A stretch of DNA of 37,661 nucleotides from a virus. The translations under genes and the position numbers were made by a program. Each line of letters opens with the position of its first letter. Position 1 is the first letter of the stretch. Location of the stretch: positions 1 to 37,661 of IMG/VR virus record IMGVR_UViG_3300012920_000103; one strand, written 5' to 3'. The notes beneath the pieces are model-generated. The model made no database searches. It saw nothing but the letters and a program-made list of their open reading frames with translations, and was not told where the DNA came from. Shown one piece after another: positions 18,555 through 25,700 of this stretch.

Positions 18555-18836
18555 ATGTATTATATAATTTCAAAAATAGAACTAGACGGAACGGACAGTT
18601 TGAAATATTCAGACTACGCAACAACCGAAAGTGATGAAGTCGCGATTCAAGTGAATGAAGACTATGACGCAACACTTGGGAAATTTTTGGCGGAAAATCG
18701 AACAAAATTAAACATCGGTGAAGCTAGCGTTTCAACATTTTTTGAAACAACTTCGTTTGTTTACGAAGCAAGAACACAAGTTGACAATGTTGACGATTTG
18801 AATCTTTTATCAATAACCGAATTCAATCAATTGTAA
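18555..18836 (+). CDS. Small appendage-region protein, function unknown
   Basis: A 93-residue protein whose ATG follows the preceding stop codon directly and whose stop is directly followed by the next ATG. It is acidic (YATTESDEVAIQVNEDYDATLG) with no recognised motif. The zero-spacing arrangement shows it belongs to the fibre cluster; it could be a fibre cap or chaperone. Confidence 0.65.
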   Translation: MYYIISKIELDGTDSLKYSDYATTESDEVAIQVNEDYDATLGKFLAENRTKLNIGEASVSTFFETTSFVYEARTQVDNVDDLNLLSITEFNQL

Positions 18837-19502
18837 ATGTCCGCACCAATAAAAGGAAATACAACGAGCGCGAACCCGACACCGGGCGCAAACTCATACA
18901 GTTTCACGCACAACCAAAACACGGGAACAAATCGGTTGTTGATTCTTCAATTGACAATGTCAAACGTTCGCACATATACGGGTTGCACATACGACGGTGT
19001 TGCAATGACGCAATTATACACAATCAATCGAGGCGGTTTAAGTCAAAGAATGGCGTTTTTTTATTTAGTTGATCCGCCAACGGGAAACAACACGGTTGTA
19101 ATAAATTTCAACAATTCGGTTTGGAATCCGATTTCGATTCATGCGCGTTCGTTCACTGGTTCGGGCGGTATTGGTAACGAAGGCAAAACGGGCGGTCAAG
19201 CAACACCAAACACGCAAAGTTTGACCGTTTCGGACGATTCGTTGATAATCGCGACGGCGTGTTCCGTGAATGTTGTTTCAACGATTCAAATTCCACAAGG
19301 GGACAATCGAACGTTTGCAACACACAACACGAACCGACAAGTTGGAACGGGTGCGATTTCGGCAAATGCGGGATTTTCGGCGGGAACTGAAAACATTCGA
19401 ACAACTTCAACTTCTGGAAGCGTAACAAACGACCGTGTTGAAATTTTAGGAATCAGTTCACCGGCAACAAACACCGACGGCGATTTCTTTATGTTAATGT
19501 AA
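18837..19502 (+). CDS. Beta-rich tail appendage / putative receptor-binding protein
   Basis: A 221-residue protein very rich in Thr, Ser, Asn and Gly with a regular beta-sandwich pattern (NRLLILQLTMSNVRTYTGCTYDGVAMTQL, then DDSLIIATACSVN). The 'T-Y-T-G-x-T-Y-D-G-V-A-M-T' segment resembles domains found in environmental phage and bacterial surface proteins that I cannot name with certainty. Position in the fibre cluster supports a receptor-binding or carbohydrate-binding role. Confidence 0.6.
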   Translation: MSAPIKGNTTSANPTPGANSYSFTHNQNTGTNRLLILQLTMSNVRTYTGCTYDGVAMTQLYTINRGGLSQRMAFFYLVDPPTGNNTVVINFNNSVWNPISIHARSFTGSGGIGNEGKTGGQATPNTQSLTVSDDSLIIATACSVNVVSTIQIPQGDNRTFATHNTNRQVGTGAISANAGFSAGTENIRTTSTSGSVTNDRVEILGISSPATNTDGDFFMLM

Positions 19503-19509
19503 AAACAAA

Positions 19510-21081
19510 ATGACAAAGGCGTATTTTTATATAAAAAATTTATTCCAGGAAGCACAAACGAACGACGGAACAAAATGGCGTGTTGTGTTGGAATCTTTAA
19601 AAGTTGCCGGAGTTGAGCAATTGACAACCGCATTCACAACCGAACGCGACACGTCTTTGAATTTGCCTTTGTCCGCTTTTGAATACTCAAATTGTTCCGA
19701 CGATGGAACAACAATTGACGCGTGCGAATTAGGCGGTTTAAATGATTCGTGGAACCCGTTTGTTTTGATGTTAAACGGAACTTATGACAACGTTGTCAAT
19801 ACTAAAAATAGGGGTTCGTTTCTTGCGTCGAATTCTTCTAATCTTTACGGAATTGAGGGTTTTGGATTTGGGTTTGACAATTTATCGGTTCCAATCAACG
19901 ACATTCCTTCGGGCGGTTCAACCGGCGCAAGTTCAAACGGTGCGTTTTTTGTAAACTTTGACGAATCGCAAAACTTTGAATTTATTATAAAAGTAAAGCA
20001 AACCGACAACGCCGGAACAACAACTTTAAAGGAAGACCAACACCTTTATTCGTACACGGCGACAAGTTGTTCATTTGTATATAATTTTCAAGACATTTTT
20101 AACACGGGACCAGTTATCACACAAAACGAATACGCCTTTTTAAGTGGCGGTTCGGCGGGGTGGGTTGACTTTGCTTGCGGTTCTTCGGGCGGTGCGTTGG
20201 GTGACGATCCGATTGTCACGCAATCATTTTGCACCGTACCAACAACACCGGAAATTCCGCAATCAATTGTTTCGGAAGACCTGGAAGAATGTTGCTATCA
20301 ATCGCCGGTTTTAGCTTCGACAACTTCGAACGATAACTTTAAAAACGATATTAATTCATTTTTATTCAAAAGAAATTTTTCTTCGGAATCAATCACATTA
20401 ACGCTTCAGAAAAATGGGACAACAAACATTCCAATCGTCAACGACGATTACGGAATATATTATGACTTCGGAACGTTTTTGGATTTCCCGAACTACAAAG
20501 GAATTCAAATACAATGGCAAAAGGTTTTATTATTGCAAGGAACCGGAGTTTATAGGCTTAAGGTTGAATCAACCTTTTTAACTGGTTCAACAACAACTTA
20601 TTCAATACCTTTTAAACTTGATGAATACACGCAAGACAAAGCGAACGGAACATTCCGAATCCAATCAATTCAAAATGGTTTTCTTCGTCACCTTGATTTT
20701 GATTATAAAAATATTAATTGGTTAGACGGTTTAAGGGTTCCAGGTTTCTTCGGAAACCGGCAAACTGAATACGAACAAGAATTTGTTCTTTATGCAAACC
20801 GCGATTCAAAACAAGTTCGGTCGGAATTAATCAACACTTACGTTTGTCAAACAATGCACGTTCCAGATTGTATAACGGATCTTATTATTGAGTATCACAA
20901 TTTTGGAAACGAATTGTTCTTCACGGACTACAATTTAAACAACCATAAAAAGACGTACATTCAAAAGAAAGTTGTTTTTGATTCAATGGATTCTATTGAA
21001 TACAAGGACACGACAACTTTTGCGCCTTTACAATTAAACTACAAAGATTTTAATCAAAATTTTGTCAAAACAAATTGTTAA
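19510..21081 (+). CDS. Large tail appendage protein
   Basis: A 523-residue protein starting MTKAYFYIKNLFQEAQTND, last gene of the tail block. It is beta-rich, with a Gly/Ser loop region, a Cys-containing segment EECCYQSPVL in the middle, and a C-terminal half with repeated aromatic strands (GIYYDFGTFLDFPNYKGIQIQW). No enzymatic motif is recognised. It is probably a virion protein of the tail tip. Confidence 0.65.
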   Translation: MTKAYFYIKNLFQEAQTNDGTKWRVVLESLKVAGVEQLTTAFTTERDTSLNLPLSAFEYSNCSDDGTTIDACELGGLNDSWNPFVLMLNGTYDNVVNTKNRGSFLASNSSNLYGIEGFGFGFDNLSVPINDIPSGGSTGASSNGAFFVNFDESQNFEFIIKVKQTDNAGTTTLKEDQHLYSYTATSCSFVYNFQDIFNTGPVITQNEYAFLSGGSAGWVDFACGSSGGALGDDPIVTQSFCTVPTTPEIPQSIVSEDLEECCYQSPVLASTTSNDNFKNDINSFLFKRNFSSESITLTLQKNGTTNIPIVNDDYGIYYDFGTFLDFPNYKGIQIQWQKVLLLQGTGVYRLKVESTFLTGSTTTYSIPFKLDEYTQDKANGTFRIQSIQNGFLRHLDFDYKNINWLDGLRVPGFFGNRQTEYEQEFVLYANRDSKQVRSELINTYVCQTMHVPDCITDLIIEYHNFGNELFFTDYNLNNHKKTYIQKKVVFDSMDSIEYKDTTTFAPLQLNYKDFNQNFVKTNC

Positions 21082-21130
21082 ATTAACATTTGTTGCATTT
21101 TATCGAAAATTCATTTTTTTTACGGAAACG

Positions 21131-21165
21131 TTTTGCAATTAAAAAACTTTTTTGTATTAAATTCG
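21131..21165 (+). promoter_or_regulatory. Candidate promoter for the lysis genes
   Basis: TTTTG (21131-21135), a 22-base spacer and TAAATTCG (21158-21165, seven of eight against TAnnTTTG) lie in the AT-rich gap after the tail block and 55 bases before the holin-like gene. The same TAAATT-G form with a 21-base spacer precedes the terminase genes. Confidence 0.4.
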
Positions 21166-21219
21166 TACGGTAAAGGGAAGGGAAGTTTTTTATTTCAATA
21201 ACAATTTTTTAAATTCGCC

Positions 21220-21486
21220 ATGATTAAACACGAGCGAATGGAAAATAATTTTTTGGTTGATGTCGTTGGCGATTTTATTCTTGTTTTTATTAGCATTACG
21301 GGTACTTTTATCGGCCTGGATTCGTTACCACAAGAAGAAACATTGATTCAAATTATAAACACGACGGAAGCAACAACAACAATTGATTCCATTCAAAAAA
21401 TAATGACAATTTTTTCTTTGTGTATTTCTACAATCGCGGGTTTTATTCCCATAATCAAATTTTGCAAGCGTAACAAAAACAAATAA
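21220..21486 (+). CDS. Putative holin (two membrane segments)
   Basis: An 88-residue protein with a hydrophobic segment at about 14-33 (FILVFISITGTFIGL) and a second at about 62-80 (IFSLCISTIAGFIPIIKF), and a basic C-terminus KRNKNK. Size, topology and position just upstream of the endolysin fit a holin, the inner-membrane pore former that times lysis. There is no family motif to confirm it. An internal ATG at 21238 gives a shorter form (MENNFLV), so a dual-start holin/antiholin pair is possible. Confidence 0.6.
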   Translation: MIKHERMENNFLVDVVGDFILVFISITGTFIGLDSLPQEETLIQIINTTEATTTIDSIQKIMTIFSLCISTIAGFIPIIKFCKRNKNK

Positions 21487-21506
21487 TTTTCGTATTTGGG
21501 CGCGGT

Positions 21507-21641
21507 ATGAAACGAATAACAATTTGCGCGAACAAAATGAACAACAAAAAGTTTTTTAAATTATTCAAAAAACTATTGTTTGTTTTTTACTTTTCTTTTT
21601 TAATTTATCGGTTGATTTTGTATTGTTTAAAAGTTTTTTAA
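21507..21641 (+). CDS. Tiny membrane ORF between holin and endolysin, tentative
   Basis: A 44-residue frame (ATG 21507; in-frame ATG 21537 behind AACAAA gives 34 residues) with a strongly hydrophobic aromatic segment FVFYFSFLIYRLILYC after a Lys-rich N-terminus. The position suggests a second small lysis protein, but AT-rich DNA easily yields such Phe/Leu-rich frames by chance. Confidence 0.35.
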   Translation: MKRITICANKMNNKKFFKLFKKLLFVFYFSFLIYRLILYCLKVF

Positions 21642-21702
21642 AATGTTAGTATATAAAATTAGAGAACTTTTAATGTTTTAAAATAACTTTAAAAAAAACA
21701 CA

Positions 21703-22131
21703 ATGTCAAAAAATTATAATTGGGGAAAAACAAGTTTGAAAAGAATGCAAGGAATCGACGAACGTTTGGTTCGTGTTTTATTCAGGGCGATTCGTATCGC
21801 GTCAAAGAAAAAGGACGGAATCGACATGACAATTCCTCAATTTGGCGGATTGAGAACGGCCGACGAACAAAACAAATTGTTTGAAAATGGTTTCAGTAAA
21901 TGCGACGGTTACGAAAAAAAATCATATCATCAAAGCGGTCGAGCGGTTGACGTTATTCCATACATTAAAGGAAAAAACGTTTATAAAATGGAAGAAACAG
22001 AAAAACAACTTGCGTTCCACAAGGTCGCCGTTTGTATGCTTGAAGCGTCCAACAAAGAAGGCGTTCGGTTAAATTGGGGCGGAAATTGGTCTTCCTGGTT
22101 GGACCGTCCACATTTTGAAATAAGAAATTGA
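21703..22131 (+). CDS. Endolysin, M15-family peptidase
   Basis: A 142-residue protein with the D-Ala-D-Ala carboxypeptidase/L-Ala-D-Glu peptidase signature: GLRT (49-52), SYHQSGRAVDV (74-84) with zinc ligands H76 and D83, and DRPHFE (134-139) with H137. The fold is that of VanY/M15C lysins that cut peptidoglycan stem peptides. It has no signal peptide and no extra binding domain, so release through the holin is expected. It lies downstream of the holin-like gene and upstream of a small membrane protein. Confidence 0.92.
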   Translation: MSKNYNWGKTSLKRMQGIDERLVRVLFRAIRIASKKKDGIDMTIPQFGGLRTADEQNKLFENGFSKCDGYEKKSYHQSGRAVDVIPYIKGKNVYKMEETEKQLAFHKVAVCMLEASNKEGVRLNWGGNWSSWLDRPHFEIRN

Positions 22132-22142
22132 ACACAATTATT

Positions 22143-22328
22143 ATGATAAAAAAATTATTTGACATGGTTCCGAAACTTGATCCAATGGTTTCGAAGGTGA
22201 CAACGAACGCGAAACATCGCAAAATCGCGAAATTGGTTGTTCGTGTCATTCAAATCGGTGCGGTTGTTTACTTATTAAAAAAAGGTTTAATTGATAGTGA
22301 CCAGGCCGTTGAAATAATAAAAGATTGA
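22143..22328 (+). CDS. Small membrane protein of the lysis block
   Basis: A 61-residue protein starting MIKKLFDMVPKLDPM at ATG 22143; the frame extends to a TTG at 22128 which overlaps the endolysin stop. It has one hydrophobic segment (VVRVIQIGAVVYLLKKG, about 33-49) and an acidic C-terminus. It may be a holin, antiholin or spanin-like protein; the sequence does not decide. It is the last gene before the late terminator. Confidence 0.6.
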   Translation: MIKKLFDMVPKLDPMVSKVTTNAKHRKIAKLVVRVIQIGAVVYLLKKGLIDSDQAVEIIKD

Positions 22329-22370
22329 TTGATTCTTTTTCGTTTATTCATGGCGATAAAGTTGTGTTTT

Positions 22371-22400
22371 AAGGGGATTCCTTCGGGTTTTCCCTTTTTT
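22371..22400 (+). terminator. Terminator at the end of the late region
   Basis: AAGGG at 22371 pairs with CCCTT at 22392-22396 around an inner CC-TTC-GG hairpin, and six T follow (22395-22400). It separates the lysis block from the early promoter at 22425. Confidence 0.75.
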
Positions 22401-22412
22401 AATTAAAAAATA

Positions 22413-22436
22413 TTAGTGAACGTATTTGTTTAGTAA
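22413..22436. promoter_or_regulatory. Imperfect dyad over the -33 box (operator candidate)
   Basis: TTAGTGAAC-GTATTT-GTTTAGTAA matches its reverse complement at seven of nine arm positions and is centred on the -33 TTTG. A second dyad with the same centre and related arms covers the promoter at 30160. Confidence 0.5.
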
Positions 22437-22456
22437 GTTAAAAAAATATATCTTTG
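22425..22456 (+). promoter_or_regulatory. Consensus Bacteroidota promoter of the early operon
   Basis: TTTG (22425-22428), a 20-base spacer and TATCTTTG (22449-22456) match the TTTG/TAnnTTTG consensus exactly, just after the late terminator and 18 bases before the first early ATG. Confidence 0.8.
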
Positions 22457-22474
22457 ATAAAAAAACACAACGTT

Positions 22475-22621
22475 ATGGAAAGTTTAAACAAATTAATAAA
22501 AGAAAGAAAAGAGTTGACAAAAGCATTAAAAAACGGTGACATAACTACAAACGAATATCAAAGTTTTTATTATTCGTATAGTCAAAGGATTAAAAAATTA
22601 AATCAAACACAACTAAAATGA
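22475..22621 (+). CDS. Small early protein (48 aa)
   Basis: First gene of the early operon. ATG 22475 lies 18 bases after the -7 box and opens MESLNKLIKERKELTKALK, a basic helical protein of 48 residues. Its stop overlaps the next ATG (ATGA), so it is translationally coupled. Early position and size suggest a host-interaction peptide; nothing more can be said. Confidence 0.6.
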   Translation: MESLNKLIKERKELTKALKNGDITTNEYQSFYYSYSQRIKKLNQTQLK

Positions 22622-22761
22622 AGGACAAGCGATTCAAAATAAAAAACGAAAATTTGTTTTTTGCTTTATTGACATTATTGGCAATTTTCACAAGCGGTTT
22701 ATTTTATTGCGAAAAACTTTTCTTATTTATTAAATCACTATTTAAAAAGGATCACAAATGA
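22618..22761 (+). CDS. Small early membrane protein (47 aa)
   Basis: The 47-residue frame starts at an ATGA overlap and ends at another ATGA overlap with the next gene. A hydrophobic segment at about 13-31 (LFFALLTLLAIFTSGLFY) between basic ends predicts one membrane span. It could act in superinfection exclusion or membrane anchoring; this is a guess from early position and topology. Confidence 0.6.
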   Translation: MKDKRFKIKNENLFFALLTLLAIFTSGLFYCEKLFLFIKSLFKKDHK

Positions 22762-22943
22762 ATTACGAAGAATTAAAACAACAAAGAATCGACGAACTGG
22801 AAAAGAAACTTCGGAACAATGAATACGTTCGGGTGTGGAATGTTATTCCGTACCGTTTCGAATTGCGCGACCGTCTTGTTGACGATGAACGCGCGTCCGA
22901 ATATATTCGAGAATGTATCGACTTAGCAAATGACACAATTTAA
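22758..22943 (+). CDS. Small early protein (61 aa)
   Basis: A 61-residue, charged, helical protein (MNYEELKQQRIDELEKKL, then RFELRDRLVDDERASEYIREC) coupled to the preceding membrane protein by an ATGA overlap. No family is recognised. Confidence 0.65.
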   Translation: MNYEELKQQRIDELEKKLRNNEYVRVWNVIPYRFELRDRLVDDERASEYIRECIDLANDTI

Positions 22944-22967
22944 AACAATCAAAAACAATTAATAAAA

Positions 22968-23261
22968 ATGCAAGCAATCAAAAACAACATTGAACAACGC
23001 GTTCAAGAATTAACAAAGTATTACTACGAAAACCCGGAAAAAATTGCAACAATTAATCTACTGGAAGAACTTGCGGACGCGGTTGACTTTTATCAAAAAC
23101 AAGTCGCGTCGTATTATTGCGCAATTGACTGGAATCGACAACAAGGATTTACCGCGTCGGCAAAAGTTCGATTTCATAACTGGGAAATCAAGAAAAAGAC
23201 GTTGACACGACTTCAAAACAGATATAAAATTGTCTTGGAGTTGTTATACGAAACAAGATAA
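22968..23261 (+). CDS. Early helical protein (97 aa)
   Basis: A 97-residue, wholly helical protein starting MQAIKNNIEQRVQELTKYY at an ATG behind AATAAAA. It has heptad-like hydrophobic spacing and is probably oligomeric. It belongs to the run of small early genes before the recombination genes. Function unknown. Confidence 0.65.
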   Translation: MQAIKNNIEQRVQELTKYYYENPEKIATINLLEELADAVDFYQKQVASYYCAIDWNRQQGFTASAKVRFHNWEIKKKTLTRLQNRYKIVLELLYETR

Positions 23262-23283
23262 AACCACAAACAAATACCACACA

Positions 23284-23481
23284 ATGAAACAAGAATTGAA
23301 ACAAATCGCAAAACCCGAATCGGTTCATTCGGTTGCGCGTAAAATCAGAAATCACGAAACCGCCTTCCATAGGGCGGTGCGAACCAAAAGTTTGAAATTT
23401 ACGGAATTTAAAAAATTTTGTGAACTATGCGACGCAACAATTGTTGTTCGTAAACACGACGGAACGGAAATAAAAGTTTGA
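23284..23481 (+). CDS. Small basic protein, possible helix-turn-helix regulator
   Basis: A 65-residue basic protein starting MKQELKQIAKPESVHSVARK at ATG 23284. The order of short helices followed by a strand (TEFKKFCELCDATIVVRKHDG) resembles small XRE-type phage regulators, in which a C-terminal strand follows the recognition helices. The next promoter lies right at its end and contains a dyad in the spacer, so autoregulation is conceivable. The regulator call is weak. Confidence 0.5.
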   Translation: MKQELKQIAKPESVHSVARKIRNHETAFHRAVRTKSLKFTEFKKFCELCDATIVVRKHDGTEIKV

Positions 23482-23509
23482 TTGACGTTTGTCAATGTTG
23501 ATAACTTTT
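23477..23509 (+). promoter_or_regulatory. Candidate promoter with a dyad in the spacer
   Basis: TTTG (23477-23480), a 21-base spacer and TAACTTTT (23502-23509, seven of eight) precede the recombination genes. A perfect 6-bp inverted repeat ATTGAC-GTTT-GTCAAT (23481-23496) lies between the two boxes, a good operator position. Confidence 0.45.
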
Positions 23510-23543
23510 ATAATTTTATAATAACTTTTAAAACACAACAAAA

Positions 23544-24035
23544 ATGAGTGAATCAAAAACACATTGGAAAAACAATTTCGATTATACCTACTTAGGGGGA
23601 TATTCAATCGAAGACGAAGACCTTGAATTGACAATTTTAAAGGTTCAAAATGAAATGGTAAAGGGACAAAGCGGACGCGATGAATCTTGCATGGTAATTT
23701 ATTTCGAAGAACTTGACAAAGGAATGATTTGCAACAAGACGAACGCGAAGACAATCACAACCGTTCACGGAACGCCATATATTGAAGAATGGCCGGGCAA
23801 AAAAATACTTCTTGGAACTGAACGCGTTTCGGCGTTTGGTGAAACAACCGACGCACTACGAATTCGACAAATTAAGCCAAAAACAAAGGTTGATCCTTCG
23901 CAAGCGGTCGCAAGGTTAAAAGGCGCTTTGGACATGGCCGACCTTCAATCAATTTGGAAGTCTTTGACAAAGGCCGAACAACAAAATAAAACTATTATTA
24001 ACACTAAAAACACAATGAAGAATGAACTTAATTAA
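23544..24035 (+). CDS. Phage protein upstream of the exonuclease, possible ssDNA-binding/annealing partner
   Basis: A 163-residue protein with FDYTYLGGYSIEDEDLELTI, KTITTVHGTPYIEEWPGKKILL and a C-terminal acidic helix. I remember this family immediately upstream of YqaJ-type exonucleases in Bacteroidota phages. The beta-rich core with 'Trp-x-Gly-Lys-x-Ile' resembles OB-like phage proteins, so a role in handling ssDNA for recombination or replication is plausible. It overlaps the exonuclease start by 14 bases. Confidence 0.65.
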   Translation: MSESKTHWKNNFDYTYLGGYSIEDEDLELTILKVQNEMVKGQSGRDESCMVIYFEELDKGMICNKTNAKTITTVHGTPYIEEWPGKKILLGTERVSAFGETTDALRIRQIKPKTKVDPSQAVARLKGALDMADLQSIWKSLTKAEQQNKTIINTKNTMKNELN

Positions 24036-24648
24036 AGATTTAGAGCAACGCACCGAAGAATGGAAACAAATCCGAAAAGGTTCAATCGGTGGAACCCGCG
24101 TCAAAACGGTAATGGCGAAAAATAACCTTCCATTGGTTGACGAATTAATCGCGGAAAAACATTCAGATTTGATTGAAGAAACATTCGTGAATGACGCAAT
24201 GCAACGGGGAATCGATTTGGAACCGTTTGCAATTGCGGAATTTGAAGACCGAATCGAAATGAAGGTTGATTCGTTTGGACTTGTTACAAACGATGATTTT
24301 CCAGGTTGTCACCTATCACCGGACGGATTGATTCTTGATGGTTCCGGCGTACCTTTGTCGGGTGTTGAAGTGAAATGTCCGTCAACAAAAAAACACGTTG
24401 AATATATTCGAACAAACCGCATTCCGGCGGAATACAAATTCCAAGTTTATCACTATTTTACAATTTGCGAAACGATTGAATCAATGTATTTTGTTTCTTA
24501 TGATCCGCGTTTTGAAGTTCGACCGTTTCACTTTATAAAAATAACACGCGAAGAACACGCGGACCAGCTGGAAGAATTTGAAACCAAACTTTACAAATTT
24601 ATTGATAAATTAAGTGAATACGAATCCGCAATAATTGACACTTTTTAA
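24022..24648 (+). CDS. YqaJ / lambda-exonuclease-like recombination nuclease
   Basis: A 208-residue protein with the viral recombinase nuclease signature: RTEEWKQIRKGSIGGT at the N-terminus, RGIDLEPFA (62-70), SPDGL (99-103) with catalytic D101, GVEVKCP (114-120) with E116 and K118, and Q141 in FQVYHYF. These form a PD-(D/E)xK nuclease active site. Such enzymes resect double-stranded ends for annealing-type recombination. Its partner is probably the protein encoded just upstream. Length and motif spacing are normal, with no sign of decay. Confidence 0.9.
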   Translation: MNLIKDLEQRTEEWKQIRKGSIGGTRVKTVMAKNNLPLVDELIAEKHSDLIEETFVNDAMQRGIDLEPFAIAEFEDRIEMKVDSFGLVTNDDFPGCHLSPDGLILDGSGVPLSGVEVKCPSTKKHVEYIRTNRIPAEYKFQVYHYFTICETIESMYFVSYDPRFEVRPFHFIKITREEHADQLEEFETKLYKFIDKLSEYESAIIDTF

Positions 24649-24649
24649 A

Positions 24650-25549
24650 ATGAATCATATTTCATTATTTAGTGGAATAGGCGGTTTTGACTTGGCGTCT
24701 GAATGGATTGGTTGGAACAACATTGCAAGTTGTGAAATCAATCCGTTTGGTCGTAAAGTTTTAAATCACTATTGGCCGGACGCGTTACATCACGACGACG
24801 TTCACACATTCACAAAAAAATTATTAAATGAAAAAATTAAAAACTGGAATTCAAAAGACGTTATTTTGTCCGGCGGATTCCCTTGTCAACCGTACTCACA
24901 AGCCGGAAAACGAAAAGGAAAAGAAGACGAACGTCATCTTTGGCCGGAAATGCTTAGAATCATTCGCGAGATTCGACCGCGTTGGATCGTGGGCGAAAAC
25001 GTTCGCGGGCTTGTTAATTGGAACGGGGGATTGGTATTCGACGAAATCCATTTTGACTTGGAAACTCTCGGGTACGAAGTGCAATCGTTTGTTCTTCCAG
25101 CTTGTTCCAAAAATGCACCGCACCGACGCGACCGAATTTGGATTGTTGCCTACACCAATGACACAAACACGGGATCGGACAATCGAGGAAACGAAGGAAC
25201 GGCAAAAGAAATACGGCGGAAAAAAACGGGCGATGTACTTGGAACACTTTGCGACGTTGGGAATGTTACCGACGCCGAAATGCCAAAAAGCGCGGGGAAA
25301 TTCATCAAGAAATCGAGGAAAAGCAAATTTAACGGACAAAATTGCGGAAATATACAAACCGGTTTCGAAAAGTTCCCAACTCAACCCCCGATTTGTAGCG
25401 GAAATGATGGGATTTCCCGCGAATTGGACGGAATTACCTTTCCAAAATGGCGAAACGAATCAATTAAAGCGTACGGAAACGCCGTCGTCCCGCAAGTAGT
25501 ATTTGAAATTTTTAAAGCAATTCAGAAATACAACGAACTTGAAAAATAA
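24650..25549 (+). CDS. C5 cytosine DNA methyltransferase
   Basis: A 299-residue enzyme with all main C5 motifs: I LFSGIGGFD (6-14), IV GGFPCQPYS (75-83) with catalytic C79, VI ENVRG (116-120), VIII APHRRDRIWIV (156-166) and X GNAVVPQV (276-283). The target-recognition region (about 175-265) is short. ATG 24650 is chosen over an upstream in-frame TTG because it follows AAAA and encodes the conserved beginning. It probably protects phage DNA from host restriction. No cognate endonuclease is nearby. A second long frame is embedded in the +1 phase at 24828-25499. Confidence 0.93.
   Translation: MNHISLFSGIGGFDLASEWIGWNNIASCEINPFGRKVLNHYWPDALHHDDVHTFTKKLLNEKIKNWNSKDVILSGGFPCQPYSQAGKRKGKEDERHLWPEMLRIIREIRPRWIVGENVRGLVNWNGGLVFDEIHFDLETLGYEVQSFVLPACSKNAPHRRDRIWIVAYTNDTNTGSDNRGNEGTAKEIRRKKTGDVLGTLCDVGNVTDAEMPKSAGKFIKKSRKSKFNGQNCGNIQTGFEKFPTQPPICSGNDGISRELDGITFPKWRNESIKAYGNAVVPQVVFEIFKAIQKYNELEK
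24828..25499 (+). CDS. Overprinted protein in the +1 frame of the C5 methyltransferase gene
   Basis: A 223-residue frame lies wholly inside the methyltransferase gene. It carries a motif series that I recognise from separate phage proteins overlapping or following C5 methyltransferases: DWYSTKSILTWK (68-79), RLFFQLVP (87-94), GLLPTP (105-110), GMLPTP (145-150) and LNPRFVAEMMGFPANWTEL (185-203). The other frame keeps intact motifs VI, VIII and X over the same DNA, so this is not a frameshifted remnant. ATG 24828 is the likely start. Function is unknown; a partner in target recognition is one possibility. Part of the conservation could be a shadow of the methyltransferase frame. Confidence 0.6.
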   Translation: MKKLKTGIQKTLFCPADSLVNRTHKPENEKEKKTNVIFGRKCLESFARFDRVGSWAKTFAGLLIGTGDWYSTKSILTWKLSGTKCNRLFFQLVPKMHRTDATEFGLLPTPMTQTRDRTIEETKERQKKYGGKKRAMYLEHFATLGMLPTPKCQKARGNSSRNRGKANLTDKIAEIYKPVSKSSQLNPRFVAEMMGFPANWTELPFQNGETNQLKRTETPSSRK

Positions 25550-25568
25550 ACCCAAAATTCAATTGTCC

Positions 25569-25700
25569 ATGTTCCCGCAATTCATTTGTGAAATTTGCGG
25601 GGACAAATTGGACCACAACGGGACAACTTGTCAAGAATGCGCAACCGCCTGGATAAAAAAACTTAACGAAAAAACACCAATCAATCAAAATGCAAATTAA
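25569..25700 (+). CDS. Small zinc-ribbon protein
   Basis: A 43-residue protein starting MFPQFICEICGDKLDHN at ATG 25569, with CEIC and CQEC (C8/C11 and C23/C26) arranged as a four-cysteine zinc ribbon. The frame is open further upstream into the methyltransferase gene, but the ATG fits a protein with the ribbon at its beginning. It overlaps the DnaA-like gene by 11 bases. Nucleic-acid or protein binding in replication is possible. Confidence 0.65.
   Translation: MFPQFICEICGDKLDHNGTTCQECATAWIKKLNEKTPINQNAN

Noticed and set aside
23284-23481. Lysogeny repressor
   Set aside because: The protein is very short and no integrase, antirepressor or divergent promoter is present; at most it is a local regulator.
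24896-25384. Long open frames on the minus strand across the C5 methyltransferase gene
   Set aside because: They lie antisense to DNA already coding in two plus-strand frames, have Phe/Ser/Cys-rich composition typical of antisense shadows and no start signal. All supported genes are on the + strand.
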